From CS4-C045 sp963844115 (lineage in GTDB: Bacteria > Planctomycetota > Planctomycetia > Pirellulales > UBA7805): a DNA stretch of 64,000 nt. Below the pieces are notes generated by a model. It was given only the letters and a program-made list of their open reading frames with translations, was not told the DNA's origin and ran no database searches. Below are positions 19,409 through 28,161 of the stretch, one piece after another. Both the position numbers and the translations under genes were made by a program. Location: NCBI GenBank assembly GCA_963844115.1, contig CAWJNN010000073.1, positions 18,889 to 82,888 of the forward strand, written 5' to 3'. The stretch's first letter is position 1. Each line of letters begins with the position of its first letter.

Positions 19409-20848
19409 CTAGAACTGGTCCGTGCCTAGCAATTTTTCTTCGACCTTGTCCGCCTGCCAGGCGACGGACGTTAGCACGCGCATCACCTCCATCGGGTCCG
19501 CAGTTTCCGCCAATTGATTGGCCTGGATAACCACCGCTTCGCCACTGCCTTGGTCCGCCACGGCAAACGCGCCGTGAACCAGCTTGGTGTTGTAACGCAA
19601 GAGCTTCATCGCGTTCTGCTCGGTCGCCGGACCACAGACCGAGGCATAGCTGATCAACGCATCGCCTTCGGCATCCTTGACGTCGAACCGAACCCGAACT
19701 ACCTGTTTGCGAAGCGACCCGATCGGCACCGTGATACTCCAGGCATCACCATCTTCCAGGATCGTGTAGCCGGCCGCTTTGGAAACAGCGCGGACCAGCG
19801 CCTTGGGATCGGTGACGGCCGGGGCGAGATCGCCGAAGTCAGCCACGGTTCGGGCAGACACTGTTCCGGCAGCCACGGTTCCGGCAGCCACGGTTCCGCC
19901 AACAGCCGCGGTGGCTGCGCCGCCCGCCGGAACGGGTGACGGCGGGGCTTGCGGTACGGCGGCCGGTGCGAGACCTCCGCCAGGTGGCAACTGACCGGCT
20001 TGCATCGCTTGATTGATCATCCCTGGCATCATCATGCCAAAACCAGCACCCATGCCCATGCCCATGGCACCGCTTCCCATGCCACCACCACCACCTTGCT
20101 CGGCCAGCTTCGCCATGCTGTTGGCGGCCTGAAACTTCAGAAACGCATTCAGGTCACCCACCGCGCCCATGGCGCTGCGGGCATCGATGGCTTTCTGAAC
20201 TTCCTCGGGCGGGGTGATCGCGTTGATGAAGAAATCGACCAGCTCCAAACCATATTTACCGAATTCCTCAGCAACCTTCGCGCGCGTGGCCGAAGCGATC
20301 TCGTCATATTTCGCCGGCAGTTCGATGATGCTGGCGCCCACCGTACCTAACAGGTCGGTCATCCGCGCTACGATCAGGTCTTTCAGATACGACGTGACAT
20401 CTTCCGTCGTGAAGACGCCCTGCGTCCCGACCAGCTCGTTTAGCAGAAGAGCCGAGTCATTGATACGAAACGAGTACTTGCCAAAACTGCGCAGGCGTAC
20501 GAGGCCAAATTCTGCGTCTTTGAATGTGATCGGTTGCCGAGTGCCCCATTTCTGATCGATGAACGTCTGCAGCCCAAAGAAATAGACCTGCGCCTGAAAC
20601 GGAGATTTTTCCCACGGGATGGTCAGGATTTTCGTCAGCACCGGCACGTTGGCAGTGGACAACGTATAGCGCCCCGGTCCAAATTTGTCGAACGCCTTGC
20701 CATCGCGGAAGAAAATCGCCTCCTGGTTTTCCTGAACGATCAGTTGCGCACCCAGCTTGATGTCCGCCGAACCCTGCGGCGGGACACGGTGGACAAGACT
20801 GCGATTTGCCTGGTCAAAAAAATCAATGACTTCTAGTTTTATAGCCAT
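19409..20848 (-). CDS. SPFH-domain protein with Gly/Met/Pro-rich linker and C-terminal domain
   Basis: 479 residues. Residues 1-250 form an SPFH/band-7 domain (AQLIVQENQEAIFFRDGKAFDKFGPGRYTLST, then DLIVARMTDLLG and GLELVDFFINAITPPEEVQKAID), which in other bacteria forms membrane-associated oligomers. A Gly/Met-rich stretch (MGSGAMGMGMGAGFGMMM) and a Pro/Ala-rich linker with VAAGTV repeats follow. The last 130 residues (AAGYTILEDGDAWSITVPIG...VRVRFDVKDAEGD) form a compact domain resembling the type III chaperone/YbjN-like fold; that part is inference. There is no N-terminal membrane helix. A coiled-coil gene lies 125 bases upstream on the same strand. Confidence 0.82.
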   Translation of the reverse strand: MAIKLEVIDFFDQANRSLVHRVPPQGSADIKLGAQLIVQENQEAIFFRDGKAFDKFGPGRYTLSTANVPVLTKILTIPWEKSPFQAQVYFFGLQTFIDQKWGTRQPITFKDAEFGLVRLRSFGKYSFRINDSALLLNELVGTQGVFTTEDVTSYLKDLIVARMTDLLGTVGASIIELPAKYDEIASATRAKVAEEFGKYGLELVDFFINAITPPEEVQKAIDARSAMGAVGDLNAFLKFQAANSMAKLAEQGGGGGMGSGAMGMGMGAGFGMMMPGMINQAMQAGQLPPGGGLAPAAVPQAPPSPVPAGGAATAAVGGTVAAGTVAAGTVSARTVADFGDLAPAVTDPKALVRAVSKAAGYTILEDGDAWSITVPIGSLRKQVVRVRFDVKDAEGDALISYASVCGPATEQNAMKLLRYNTKLVHGAFAVADQGSGEAVVIQANQLAETADPMEVMRVLTSVAWQADKVEEKLLGTDQF

Positions 20849-20973
20849 GGCTCTAGATTCCTACTGGTATGCACGTGGGGGAAGTCTCATAAATGGCAAA
20901 TCGCTTCGTCAATTCGTGATTCAAACAACGCTGGGCTATCCCGTTGTTTCCACGGGAGGCGCTTCTTATTCTC

Positions 20974-21483
20974 TTATTCAAGACCTTTGAGAAGATCCTC
21001 GCGTTCGTCCCAGACTTTCTCCAGTTTGTCGACCTCATCCAGTAGCGCTTTGGTCGCGGTGGCGACGTCGTCCTGCTCGGACGGCAAGGCTTCGACCTTG
21101 GTCGCCAGATCGTCGACGGTTTCGATTAACCCCGCATCGAATTCGTAGACTCGATCCAGGGCCGCTTCATCGATCCGAACCAGGTCGAAAAAGCCGCTAT
21201 AGCCCTTCATTGCGCCGCGGATCCGTGACGAGAGCTTGTCGATGCGTCCCCGCAGTCGATCACATTGCGGTAACACATCAATCTGAGCGGCGTCGGCCAG
21301 CGCGCGGGTCAGTTCGTCCAGCCCCCGCTTGCTGCGATCCAATCGGTCGGCCAGCCAGTCGCGCTGCAGGGTGTCGCTGTCGCGCCGGTATTCCTTTTCC
21401 AGGTAACCGCGAAACCCCGGTATGTGCCGCAGTACCGTCTCGATCACGTTGCGGTTCGTGGTATGTTCTCGTGGATCAGGCAT
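20974..21483 (-). CDS. Hypothetical coiled-coil protein upstream of the SPFH gene
   Basis: About 169 residues, highly charged and predicted to be almost entirely helical (for example LDELTRALADAAQID, LIETVDDLATKVEALPSEQ, LLDEVDKLEKVWDEREDLL). A central patch is less charged (GAMKGYSGFFDLVRID). No signal peptide or known domain is seen. The ATG at 21483 is chosen over a start three codons upstream because the sequence becomes family-like (MPDPREHTTNRNV) there. Same strand and close spacing to the SPFH gene suggest an operon; the protein may be a partner or scaffold for it, which is inference. Confidence 0.6.
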   Translation of the reverse strand: MPDPREHTTNRNVIETVLRHIPGFRGYLEKEYRRDSDTLQRDWLADRLDRSKRGLDELTRALADAAQIDVLPQCDRLRGRIDKLSSRIRGAMKGYSGFFDLVRIDEAALDRVYEFDAGLIETVDDLATKVEALPSEQDDVATATKALLDEVDKLEKVWDEREDLLKGLE

Positions 21484-21864
21484 GGCGACCACCGCGGTAA
21501 GAGGTTGATTGGCTATTCGTTCCGCCGTCCATTATTCCATCTGTGCGCAGGATTGGAACACCCACCCACGTCCCAACAGGATAACACCAAGGGCTTATTC
21601 GCTCTTCCCGGCAAGATATCGGGTGGAGAACAGAAAAATGGGAGAATGATGAGAATTTTCCTGCTTCCATTATTCTGACCCCGTCGTCCGGCCAGCTTCT
21701 GTAGCTCCGCCGGCCGATACGACTGGTCCTTCGTCAGTCGCCTCGCAAGACCGCTCGCATTGCCATCATTCCCAGGATCAGCCCCAGATCAACATGGCCG
21801 CGCGCCGACCTATTTGCTATAGATTTCGGCTCCTTTCGAGTCGGCATCTCCAGGAGTTTTCCGC
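21484..21864. other. Intergenic region between divergent genes
   Basis: About 380 bases separating the minus-strand coiled-coil gene from the plus-strand HEAT lipoprotein. No coding frame is convincing, and I see no clear promoter or repeat. Confidence 0.4.
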
Positions 21865-22614
21865 ATGTCCCGTGGCAGCCGCTGCATCACCGTATTGATG
21901 TTCGCCGTATTGAGCACGTCGGTTGGCTGCGGATCGATGTCGTTTTCCGCCTTTGACAAGCTCGCGTTCTGGAAACGCGAAGTCGTGCCGGAGGACATCC
22001 TTGCCCGGCACGGTCCAACCGCTTCGCAGTACCTGGAAAAGATCGACAAACTGGGCCAGCGCGCGGCGAAGGCCTCGCCGACCGAACAACAGGCGATCGC
22101 CGAGCAACTCGCACAAGCGATTAGGGCGGAGCAGGACGCTTTGGTGCGCCTGCACTTGATTCAGGCCATTTCGCCATGCCGTGCACCGATCGCCGCCGCG
22201 GTTCTACACGCGGGCCTCAACGATGAAGACCTGGACGTCCAACTGGCAGCCTGTGAGGAATTGAGCGCTTGGGAGAGTCCCAAGACCACAACCTTGCTGG
22301 GCCAAATCGTCGAAAGCGGGGATGAGCCATTGGACTTGCGTCTGGCTGCGATCGAAACGCTGGGAAAATTCAAGGACGCTGCTGCTGCCGACGTTATTGC
22401 TCCGGCGCTGGAATCGAACGCCGACCCGGCACTACAGTATCGAGCCGTCAAATCGCTGGCAAAAATGACGGGAATAGACTACGGAAACGATCTGGTAGCT
22501 TGGCGAAACCACTTCGGCAAGCAAACCTTCGGCAATAGCGGCGAACAGTATGCGTCGCCGGATCTCTCTTCTCCTACCAGTGCAGGGGTGCGGCAAGCTG
22601 GCTTTCAGCAGTAG
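21865..22614 (+). CDS. HEAT-repeat lipoprotein
   Basis: 249 residues starting with a lipoprotein signal (CITVLMFAVLSTSVGC, the Cys being the lipidation site). An all-helical domain with HEAT-type repeats follows: DALVRLHLIQAIS, LDVQLAACEELSAW, LDLRLAAIETLGKFKD and PALQYRAVKSLAKMTG. HEAT repeats serve as protein-protein scaffolds; the partner is unknown. A GGAG site (CTCCAGGAGTTTTCCGC) sits just upstream of the ATG. The Ser/Thr-rich C-terminus ends soon after the repeats. Confidence 0.8.
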   Translation: MSRGSRCITVLMFAVLSTSVGCGSMSFSAFDKLAFWKREVVPEDILARHGPTASQYLEKIDKLGQRAAKASPTEQQAIAEQLAQAIRAEQDALVRLHLIQAISPCRAPIAAAVLHAGLNDEDLDVQLAACEELSAWESPKTTTLLGQIVESGDEPLDLRLAAIETLGKFKDAAAADVIAPALESNADPALQYRAVKSLAKMTGIDYGNDLVAWRNHFGKQTFGNSGEQYASPDLSSPTSAGVRQAGFQQ

Positions 22615-23010
22615 TTTGCTGGGATCCTCTGACGATGCCGGTCGAACAGCGTACCGCGACGACCCCGCGGCGGCGAACAATAGACGGCGAATTTTAGACG
22701 CTGTGACCTTTGATTCGCTGTAAGCCGAATACCCTATTCATCCGCAACCTTCGTTGCGCCACAAACGGTTTTGTGAATCGGTATGACCGACCGATTTCCT
22801 ATCTCAACCGCTGAAAATTCCCTTCGCATCGCGTATTGCTGCTGAACTGCGCCGCTGGATCGCCCGATACTACAGCTACCAATGCTGGCATTCCCGTTCC
22901 TAGTACGGGTGCGCGACGACTGCCCAATCGGACGACCGAGACAACCCCTACGAACGCCACCCCTATCGTCGCCGTCGCGCCCTAACCACTTGAGCACCAA
23001 AACCTACCCG
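22615..23010. other. Intergenic region before the secreted helical-toroid-like protein
   Basis: About 400 bases. An open frame continues upstream of the next gene to 22882, but it encodes unremarkable Arg/Pro-rich sequence before the signal peptide. No other feature is seen. Confidence 0.4.
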
Positions 23011-24507
23011 ATGATGAACCGACTGTGCGTAGTACTTATTGTGTTCGTATGCGGCCGTGCCACCGCACAAGAGCCAACTGAGAAAAGTGGCCCCGCGGCC
23101 CCTTCCTTTTCCCTGGAAGGTCCCATCGCAGTCGCGATCTCACACCCGCCGCCCGCGGCAGACGCTGACAGACGACCGCCAGGCCTGGCGGACCGCGTCG
23201 CATGGCGCGTTGCGCGCCGCCGCGCGCTCGAAGCGGATCGTCAGGATCCTACAGACGAACCCTTGCAACTTGAGCTGAATGCCCCCGCCAACAGCCAGCC
23301 TGAACTGAACCCGCCTGGCGACAGCCAAACTGCCGGCAAAGCAAGACGGATTGCACGTTCCAGCGAGGTGCCGACCTATCCTGAGTCAGCACCCGCAAGT
23401 CCTGAGTCCGCACCGGCAAATCCTGAGTCGGCACCGGCAAGTCCTGAGTCGGCACCCGAGGACGAAACCTCAACGACCGACGAGAGTACGGCGCCCTCGG
23501 CCGAGCCGTTGCTGCCACCGCACGTGCAGAGGTTGAGGACCAAGGTCGAAACGGCGCTCGATATCTACCGTGACAAAACGCTGAACACCCGCGAACACTG
23601 TCACTGGTCCCTCATGCATTCTCTGATCGCGTACGGTGTGGAAAAGCAAGTCCGGATCGGTGGCCCGAACGGTAAGCCCGTCAATGCGATCGGCTGGATC
23701 TGCTACAACTACCCCTGCCGTGGAAAAGACCTGTTCTACTTGCAAGGCGACAACATCCGCGGCAAACGCGGACCCGGACAACAGGGACACGAAGGCCAGT
23801 TCCTGGCCATGGTTGCTCAGTCGCGCGTCAAAATCGATTACCCGATGAAAATCGATGGCCGCGACCTGACGATCCTCGACCTGGTCCGCAGCGAAATGGC
23901 CACCTGCAAAGCCGGGACGGAACTAACGTTCAAGCTGATCGGCCTTGCGCACTACCTGGATGTCGACAACACCTGGAAAAGCGACGATGGGACGTCCTGG
24001 GACATTGAGAAGTTGGTACGGGAAGAGCTGAAACAGCCCATCAACGGTGCAGCCTGTGGCGGCGCGCATCGCCTGTATGGACTGGCTTACGGCGTCTACA
24101 AATGCCAAAAAAACCAAGGCTCAGTGGCGGGCGATTTTGAGAGAGCAGAACGCTTCCTTAAGAAATATCATGAATACGCCTTTCACTTGCAAAATCGCGA
24201 TGGCAGTTTCAGCACGGAATTCTTCGAAGGTCGCGGATTCGATCCCGACTTGAAAAAGCGGATGCTCACCTCGGGTCACATTACCGAATGGCTGTCGTTT
24301 TCCTTGCCGAAAGAACAGTTGTATCGACCGGAAATGCTGAAAGCGATCGACTACCTCGCCAATATGTTGATCCGCGACAAGCATCGAGAGTGGGAAGTCG
24401 GGCCACTGGGTCACACGCTGCATGCGTTGAACACGTATCACCAGCGTGCCTTAAGCCCGCCAAAGGAATACCCGGTCGTCGCATCCTTACCCGCGGATTC
24501 CGAATAA
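23011..24507 (+). CDS. Secreted planctomycete protein with Pro/Ser/Glu repeats
   Basis: About 498 residues. Start ATG at 23011 (or 23014), followed by a signal peptide (RLCVVLIVFVCGRATA). A Pro-rich stretch contains four copies of a seven-residue repeat (PESAPAS/PESAPAN), encoded by a 21-bp DNA repeat at about 23380-23463. The remaining 320 residues are well conserved in style: HCHWSLMHSLIAYG, ICYNYPCRGKDLFYLQGDN, ACGGAHRLYGLAYGVYK, FHLQNRDGSFSTEFF and TSGHITEWLSFSLP. The GGAHRLYGL and RDGSFSTEFF patterns suggest an alpha/alpha toroid of the terpene-cyclase/prenyltransferase fold class, but no catalytic motif is evident. Confidence 0.7.
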   Translation: MMNRLCVVLIVFVCGRATAQEPTEKSGPAAPSFSLEGPIAVAISHPPPAADADRRPPGLADRVAWRVARRRALEADRQDPTDEPLQLELNAPANSQPELNPPGDSQTAGKARRIARSSEVPTYPESAPASPESAPANPESAPASPESAPEDETSTTDESTAPSAEPLLPPHVQRLRTKVETALDIYRDKTLNTREHCHWSLMHSLIAYGVEKQVRIGGPNGKPVNAIGWICYNYPCRGKDLFYLQGDNIRGKRGPGQQGHEGQFLAMVAQSRVKIDYPMKIDGRDLTILDLVRSEMATCKAGTELTFKLIGLAHYLDVDNTWKSDDGTSWDIEKLVREELKQPINGAACGGAHRLYGLAYGVYKCQKNQGSVAGDFERAERFLKKYHEYAFHLQNRDGSFSTEFFEGRGFDPDLKKRMLTSGHITEWLSFSLPKEQLYRPEMLKAIDYLANMLIRDKHREWEVGPLGHTLHALNTYHQRALSPPKEYPVVASLPADSE

Positions 24508-24677
24508 ACTTCGCACCGCGACGAATGCCGGACCCGTGCCAATGAACGTCGGCGTTCCGTGGAGTGACCGATTCCAGGCAAACCGGTAGCATCGGCCGCG
24601 ACGTCTCGTTGCTCCGAATTCGGCACTGGTCACTTGCCGCCTATCTATAAAGATTTTACGATGCATTGCTGCGCCAC

Positions 24678-24740
24678 GGTGCAAACCACTTGTGTACCGG
24701 TGCAAACCACTTGTGTACCGGTGCAAGCCACTCGTGTAAC
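24678..24740. repeat. 21-bp tandem repeat, three copies
   Basis: Two identical copies of GGTGCAAACCACTTGTGTACC (24678-24698, 24699-24719) and a diverged third (24720-24740) lie upstream of the diadenylate-cyclase-domain gene. A GCGGCCCGGTTATTACG-type duplication follows at about 24784-24815. Confidence 0.85.
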
Positions 24741-24881
24741 TCACTCGCGCAGCGCACGGCCACCATTGCTGCGGCCCAATGATTGCGGCCCGGTTATTAC
24801 GGCCCGGTTATTACGGCACTGTTGCCGCGGGACAGTTGGGAGCCTCGTAAATCGTCGCGAAAGGACCTGGATGTACGGGCA

Positions 24882-25808
24882 ATGAAGAAGGAACTATCGG
24901 ACAATTTTCACACGATGCTGGATTCCGCCGTTCGCATGGCCGAGGCTTACGGGTCGGATGCCCTGCTGATCATGCTGGAGACTCCCGTCGATTGGGAGGC
25001 GTTGCGAGCGGCAACAGCCAAACACAAGGTCGTCGTCGTCGCCGATCATGCCGATGTTTTGGAAGGTGCGAAAGAGGCCGGATTAGAGCCGGTGGTCGTC
25101 GAGACTTCACAGAACTCCGTCTTGGATCGGTTAACGCAGTCGTTATTGGAAAGCGTCGCAGATGACGTGCTCGCCCCCGGCGCAAACGTCGTCGCCATCT
25201 ACAGCGGGTTCGAAGCGGGCCGCGTCGACTCGGTCAGCGTCATTCACCTGGACGAGCACCTGCGGAAACTGACCGTTCGCGACCTGCGCCGATTAGAGAC
25301 CAGCGTTCCGCTGGACACGCTGAAAACGGTCGTCGATTTGGCCGTCGAAATCGGCCAAGACGGACGTGAAGGAAAACCGGTCGGCACCATGTTCGTTGTC
25401 GGCAGCACGCGGGCCGTGATGCAGCGCTGCCATCCGACAACCTTTGATCCGATGAAGGGCTATAAAAAATCTGAGCGAAATTTAAGTGACCGACGCGTTC
25501 GTGAGGGCATCAAAGAGATCGCCCAAATGGACGGCGCTTTCGTCATAGCCTCCGACGGTACCGTTACCGCGGCCGCCCAATATATCGACGCTTCCGCGGA
25601 CGGGATTACGCTGTCGAAGGGCCTCGGTGCTCGACATTGGTCCGCCGCAGCCATCAGCCGTAAGACCAAAGCGGTCGCCGTCGCGGTGAGCGAAACCAAC
25701 GGCACGGTACGCATCTTTCAAAACGGCGACGTCGTACTCCGAATTGAACCATTTCGCCTTCCGATGAAGTGGAAAGAGTTCGAATTCGAACCTCCACCAT
25801 CCGAATAA
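24882..25808 (+). CDS. DisA-type diadenylate cyclase domain protein
   Basis: 308 residues. The C-terminal half is a DAC domain, which makes the second messenger c-di-AMP from two ATP: MDGAFVIASDGTV carries the DGA motif, and LGARHWSAAAISRKTKAVAVAVSE carries the RHx-S/T motif, with RHW in place of the usual RHR. The N-terminal half (ALLIMLETPVDWEALRAA, KVVVVADHADVLEG, VVAIYSGFEAGRVDSVSVI) is an unassigned alpha/beta domain, so this is neither DisA (no HhH domain) nor CdaA (no membrane helices). The start at 24882 has AAGGA upstream. Whether the RHW variant is active cannot be told from sequence. Confidence 0.8.
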   Translation: MKKELSDNFHTMLDSAVRMAEAYGSDALLIMLETPVDWEALRAATAKHKVVVVADHADVLEGAKEAGLEPVVVETSQNSVLDRLTQSLLESVADDVLAPGANVVAIYSGFEAGRVDSVSVIHLDEHLRKLTVRDLRRLETSVPLDTLKTVVDLAVEIGQDGREGKPVGTMFVVGSTRAVMQRCHPTTFDPMKGYKKSERNLSDRRVREGIKEIAQMDGAFVIASDGTVTAAAQYIDASADGITLSKGLGARHWSAAAISRKTKAVAVAVSETNGTVRIFQNGDVVLRIEPFRLPMKWKEFEFEPPPSE

Positions 25809-25811
25809 CGG

Positions 25812-25878
25812 TGGAACGGAACTTGTTCCGTTTAATTCTGGTGTGTCGAACTGGAAACGGAACAAGTTCCGTTCTACG
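25812..25878. repeat. REPIN-like inverted pair, copy 1
   Basis: Two 16-base palindromes, ACGGAACTTGTTCCGT (25816-25831) and ACGGAACAAGTTCCGT (25857-25872), are in inverted arrangement about 25 bases apart. TCTACG flanks the second. The same pair occurs at 48,244-48,322. The stop codon of the minus-strand nnrE gene lies within the TTCTACG end of this element. Confidence 0.85.
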
Positions 25879-26554
25879 AAGTCCCGCCGTTCAACACTTC
25901 CTCAATCAGCTTGCGCGGCGCGCCGATCCCCAATACATGGATTTCGCCCGTGTATAGCGCTGCGTCGTCGTGGTCGAATCCTCGCTTGTTCGCGACGAAC
26001 GTGCATGTACGCGCTGCCCGTACCGCCACACCTTCGGCAACGCCCGTATCGCAATCCAGTCCGCTGGGAAGATCAATCGCCACGATCGGAGCGGGATGTT
26101 CGTTCATGCGTTCGATAACGATGTCCAACGGCGGGCGCGGCGCCCGCGACTGCCGGTTCCCAGCAGTGCGTCGACGATCCAGCTGGCGTCTTTCAGAGCC
26201 ACGTCGAGCCGATCGGCTGCAAACGAATCACCGAAATACTCGCAGTGCAATCCGCTCTTCTCCACGATTCGATAATTGATCAGAGCATCCCCTCGAAGTT
26301 CGGCGGCATCCGCAAATAGTAGGATACGAACTTCGATTCCAGCCAGATCGAGATGACGCGCTATAACAAATCCGTCGCCACCGTTGTTGCCCTTTCCACA
26401 GCAGATAACAACCGGGCCGACCGCACCCCAACGGACCAACAGATCGGCCGCCCCGCGACCGGCGTTCTCCATCAATAGGACGCCGGAGAGCCCGGTACTC
26501 GTCCACGGTGCGCGTGTCTATTTGTTGGGCCTGTTGGCGGGTAAGCGATGGCAC
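25874..26554 (-). CDS. nnrE: NAD(P)H-hydrate epimerase (two frameshifts)
   Basis: NnrE interconverts the R and S forms of damaged, hydrated NAD(P)H. The pieces in order are: MPSLTRQQAQQIDTRTVDEY; then, after a one-base shift near 26494, GLSGVLLMENAGRGAADLL and VICCGKGNNGGDGFVIARHL (the family's signature), and DALLGTG. After a second shift near 26142 come APRPPLDIVIERMN, IVAIDLPSGLDCDTG and GEIHVLGIGAPRKLIEE. All family motifs are present, so the shifts are probably consensus errors. There is no fused dehydratase (NnrD) domain. The gene ends inside the repeat element at its 3' side. Confidence 0.85.
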
Positions 26555-26624
26555 AAGAAAATGTCCTGAATTGACGAGGGCGTCGACGCGAACGGGGAAT
26601 GACTTCTTTTGATACCGTGTCGCT

Positions 26625-26630
26625 TATAAT
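26625..26630 (+). promoter_or_regulatory. TATAAT -10 element before the FmdB gene
   Basis: A perfect TATAAT lies 80 bases upstream of the FmdB start within an A+T-rich patch. No good -35 hexamer at the right distance is visible. Confidence 0.4.
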
Positions 26631-26709
26631 ATATACTTCCGACAAAGCCTGGCCGACGATACCCTTTTACAAATTCGCCGCTCATTTATAAGGCCGATTT
26701 ACAAATACG

Positions 26710-26943
26710 ATGCCCATTTACGAATACGTCTGTTCTGATTGCCGCTCTGAATTCGAACTGCTGGTCCGTGGGTCCGAATCCGTTCAGTGCAAAAGCTGCG
26801 GGAGTACCCAGCTGGAAAAATTGCTCAGCGTCCCAGCAGCCCACACCGGTGGCCGATCCTCGGACCTTCCACTGTGCGAAACACCCAGAAGTAGCCGTGG
26901 ACCTTGCGGGATGGGCGGGTGCGGACTGCCCGAATGCGGCTAG
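26710..26943 (+). CDS. FmdB-family zinc-ribbon protein
   Basis: 77 residues beginning MPIYEYVCSDC, the FmdB/CxxC_CxxC_SSSS family signature, with a second pair CKSC that completes the zinc ribbon (four cysteines). A Ser/Gly/Cys-rich tail (GPCGMGGCGLPECG) follows, as is common in the family. Such proteins are putative regulators or folding factors; the role is not known. Confidence 0.85.
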   Translation: MPIYEYVCSDCRSEFELLVRGSESVQCKSCGSTQLEKLLSVPAAHTGGRSSDLPLCETPRSSRGPCGMGGCGLPECG

Positions 26944-27339
26944 ACGTTGCAATCGAGACGTTGCAATCGATACGATCGACAAGAAGTTTCCGATTGTGTC
27001 GACCCAACCATTGCGATTCTTCGCTTTCTCAACGATAACAGACTCGCCGCGCGGTTACGATCGGCAATTCTCGCAGACTCGTCTGACGTGGATTGCATTT
27101 TGATGTCTTGCGTCACAACCGTCATGATGGGCCGTCTTTGGCTGGGGCGCATGATCTCACCTCCTGGTTGGGAATTGCTGGACGATTGGGGCAAATCGCT
27201 TTTCTGGTAATAACCCGTCGTTCGATAGAGCAATAGCGACCTCTACGATCACCCGGTGTCGAATTGCCGGCGGGGATTTCGGTCGCCTGCCGTACAACAA
27301 AGATGGATCGATTGTTCCAGTCAAGGTCATGAGGGATTT

Positions 27340-27915
27340 ATGAAGAACTTCAGAATGCTACAACGGATTAGCGTGACAACCGCTTGTTTAGGGCTCTTGC
27401 TGCCAGGTCAGCTGTTCGCAGCCGCGCCGGTCGATTCCGCCCGCCCAACCACTCAACTTTCCGATATTTCGCTGCACGAAGGCGGAGTCTTCGCCGGACA
27501 GATCGTAGGCCAGAACGGCAACCCGCTGGCTGCCGTGCCTGTCTCGCTGAAGTATCAAGGTAGCGAAATCGCCCTCGTTACAACGGATGCCAACGGCGCG
27601 TTCGCCGTACGCGGCGTGCGAACGGGTGTCTACACCGTCCATGCATCGGACGCCGTGGGCTGCTACCGAGCATGGAATGGCGCGACGGCGCCTCCTTCGG
27701 CGAAGCCCGGTGCCTTGCTGGTCAGCCACAATGAAGTCGTTCGTGGCCAAGGCTGTGATTGCGGTGCCACAGCGGCCAGCGATTGCACGTGCGGCAATAC
27801 CCTAGGCTGCGGAGGACTTCCCGGCTTTCTGACGAACCCGATTGTCATTGGTGCGGTTGTGGCAACTGCCATTGCCGTTCCGCTCGCGCTCTCGGAAAAC
27901 GGCAGCGGCAGCTAA
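27340..27915 (+). CDS. Secreted protein with carboxypeptidase-regulatory-like domain
   Basis: About 191 residues. A signal peptide (ISVTTACLGLLLPGQLFAAAP) is followed by a transthyretin-like beta domain: GGVFAGQIVGQNGNPLAAVPVSLKYQG, LVTTDANGAFAVRGVRTGVYTV. A Cys-rich stretch (GCDCGATAASDCTCGNTLGCGG) and a C-terminal hydrophobic segment (NPIVIGAVVATAIAVPLAL) come next. The ATG at 27340 has a GAGGGA site upstream. This layout recurs in planctomycete secreted proteins; the function is unknown, with an adhesion or surface role a guess. Confidence 0.7.
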   Translation: MKNFRMLQRISVTTACLGLLLPGQLFAAAPVDSARPTTQLSDISLHEGGVFAGQIVGQNGNPLAAVPVSLKYQGSEIALVTTDANGAFAVRGVRTGVYTVHASDAVGCYRAWNGATAPPSAKPGALLVSHNEVVRGQGCDCGATAASDCTCGNTLGCGGLPGFLTNPIVIGAVVATAIAVPLALSENGSGS

Positions 27916-28161
27916 CGCATCACCAGCGGAAGCGAAAACATCGCAGATAAAACATCACCGTTTGAGCAGCACAGTTAAGACAATCAACACAATTAAGACA
28001 ATACTGTGACCGACGAGTGATCAGAGACAACAAGGGTTTGCGTGCGCGAAGCACGCAAACCCTTGTGTGTGTTAGTGGGGTGCCAAAACTTGCCACGCTG
28101 GGACACTTTGCCACGTAGGGAAACCCTGCCACGCAGGACATCTGGTGACGAAGCAAACCGG

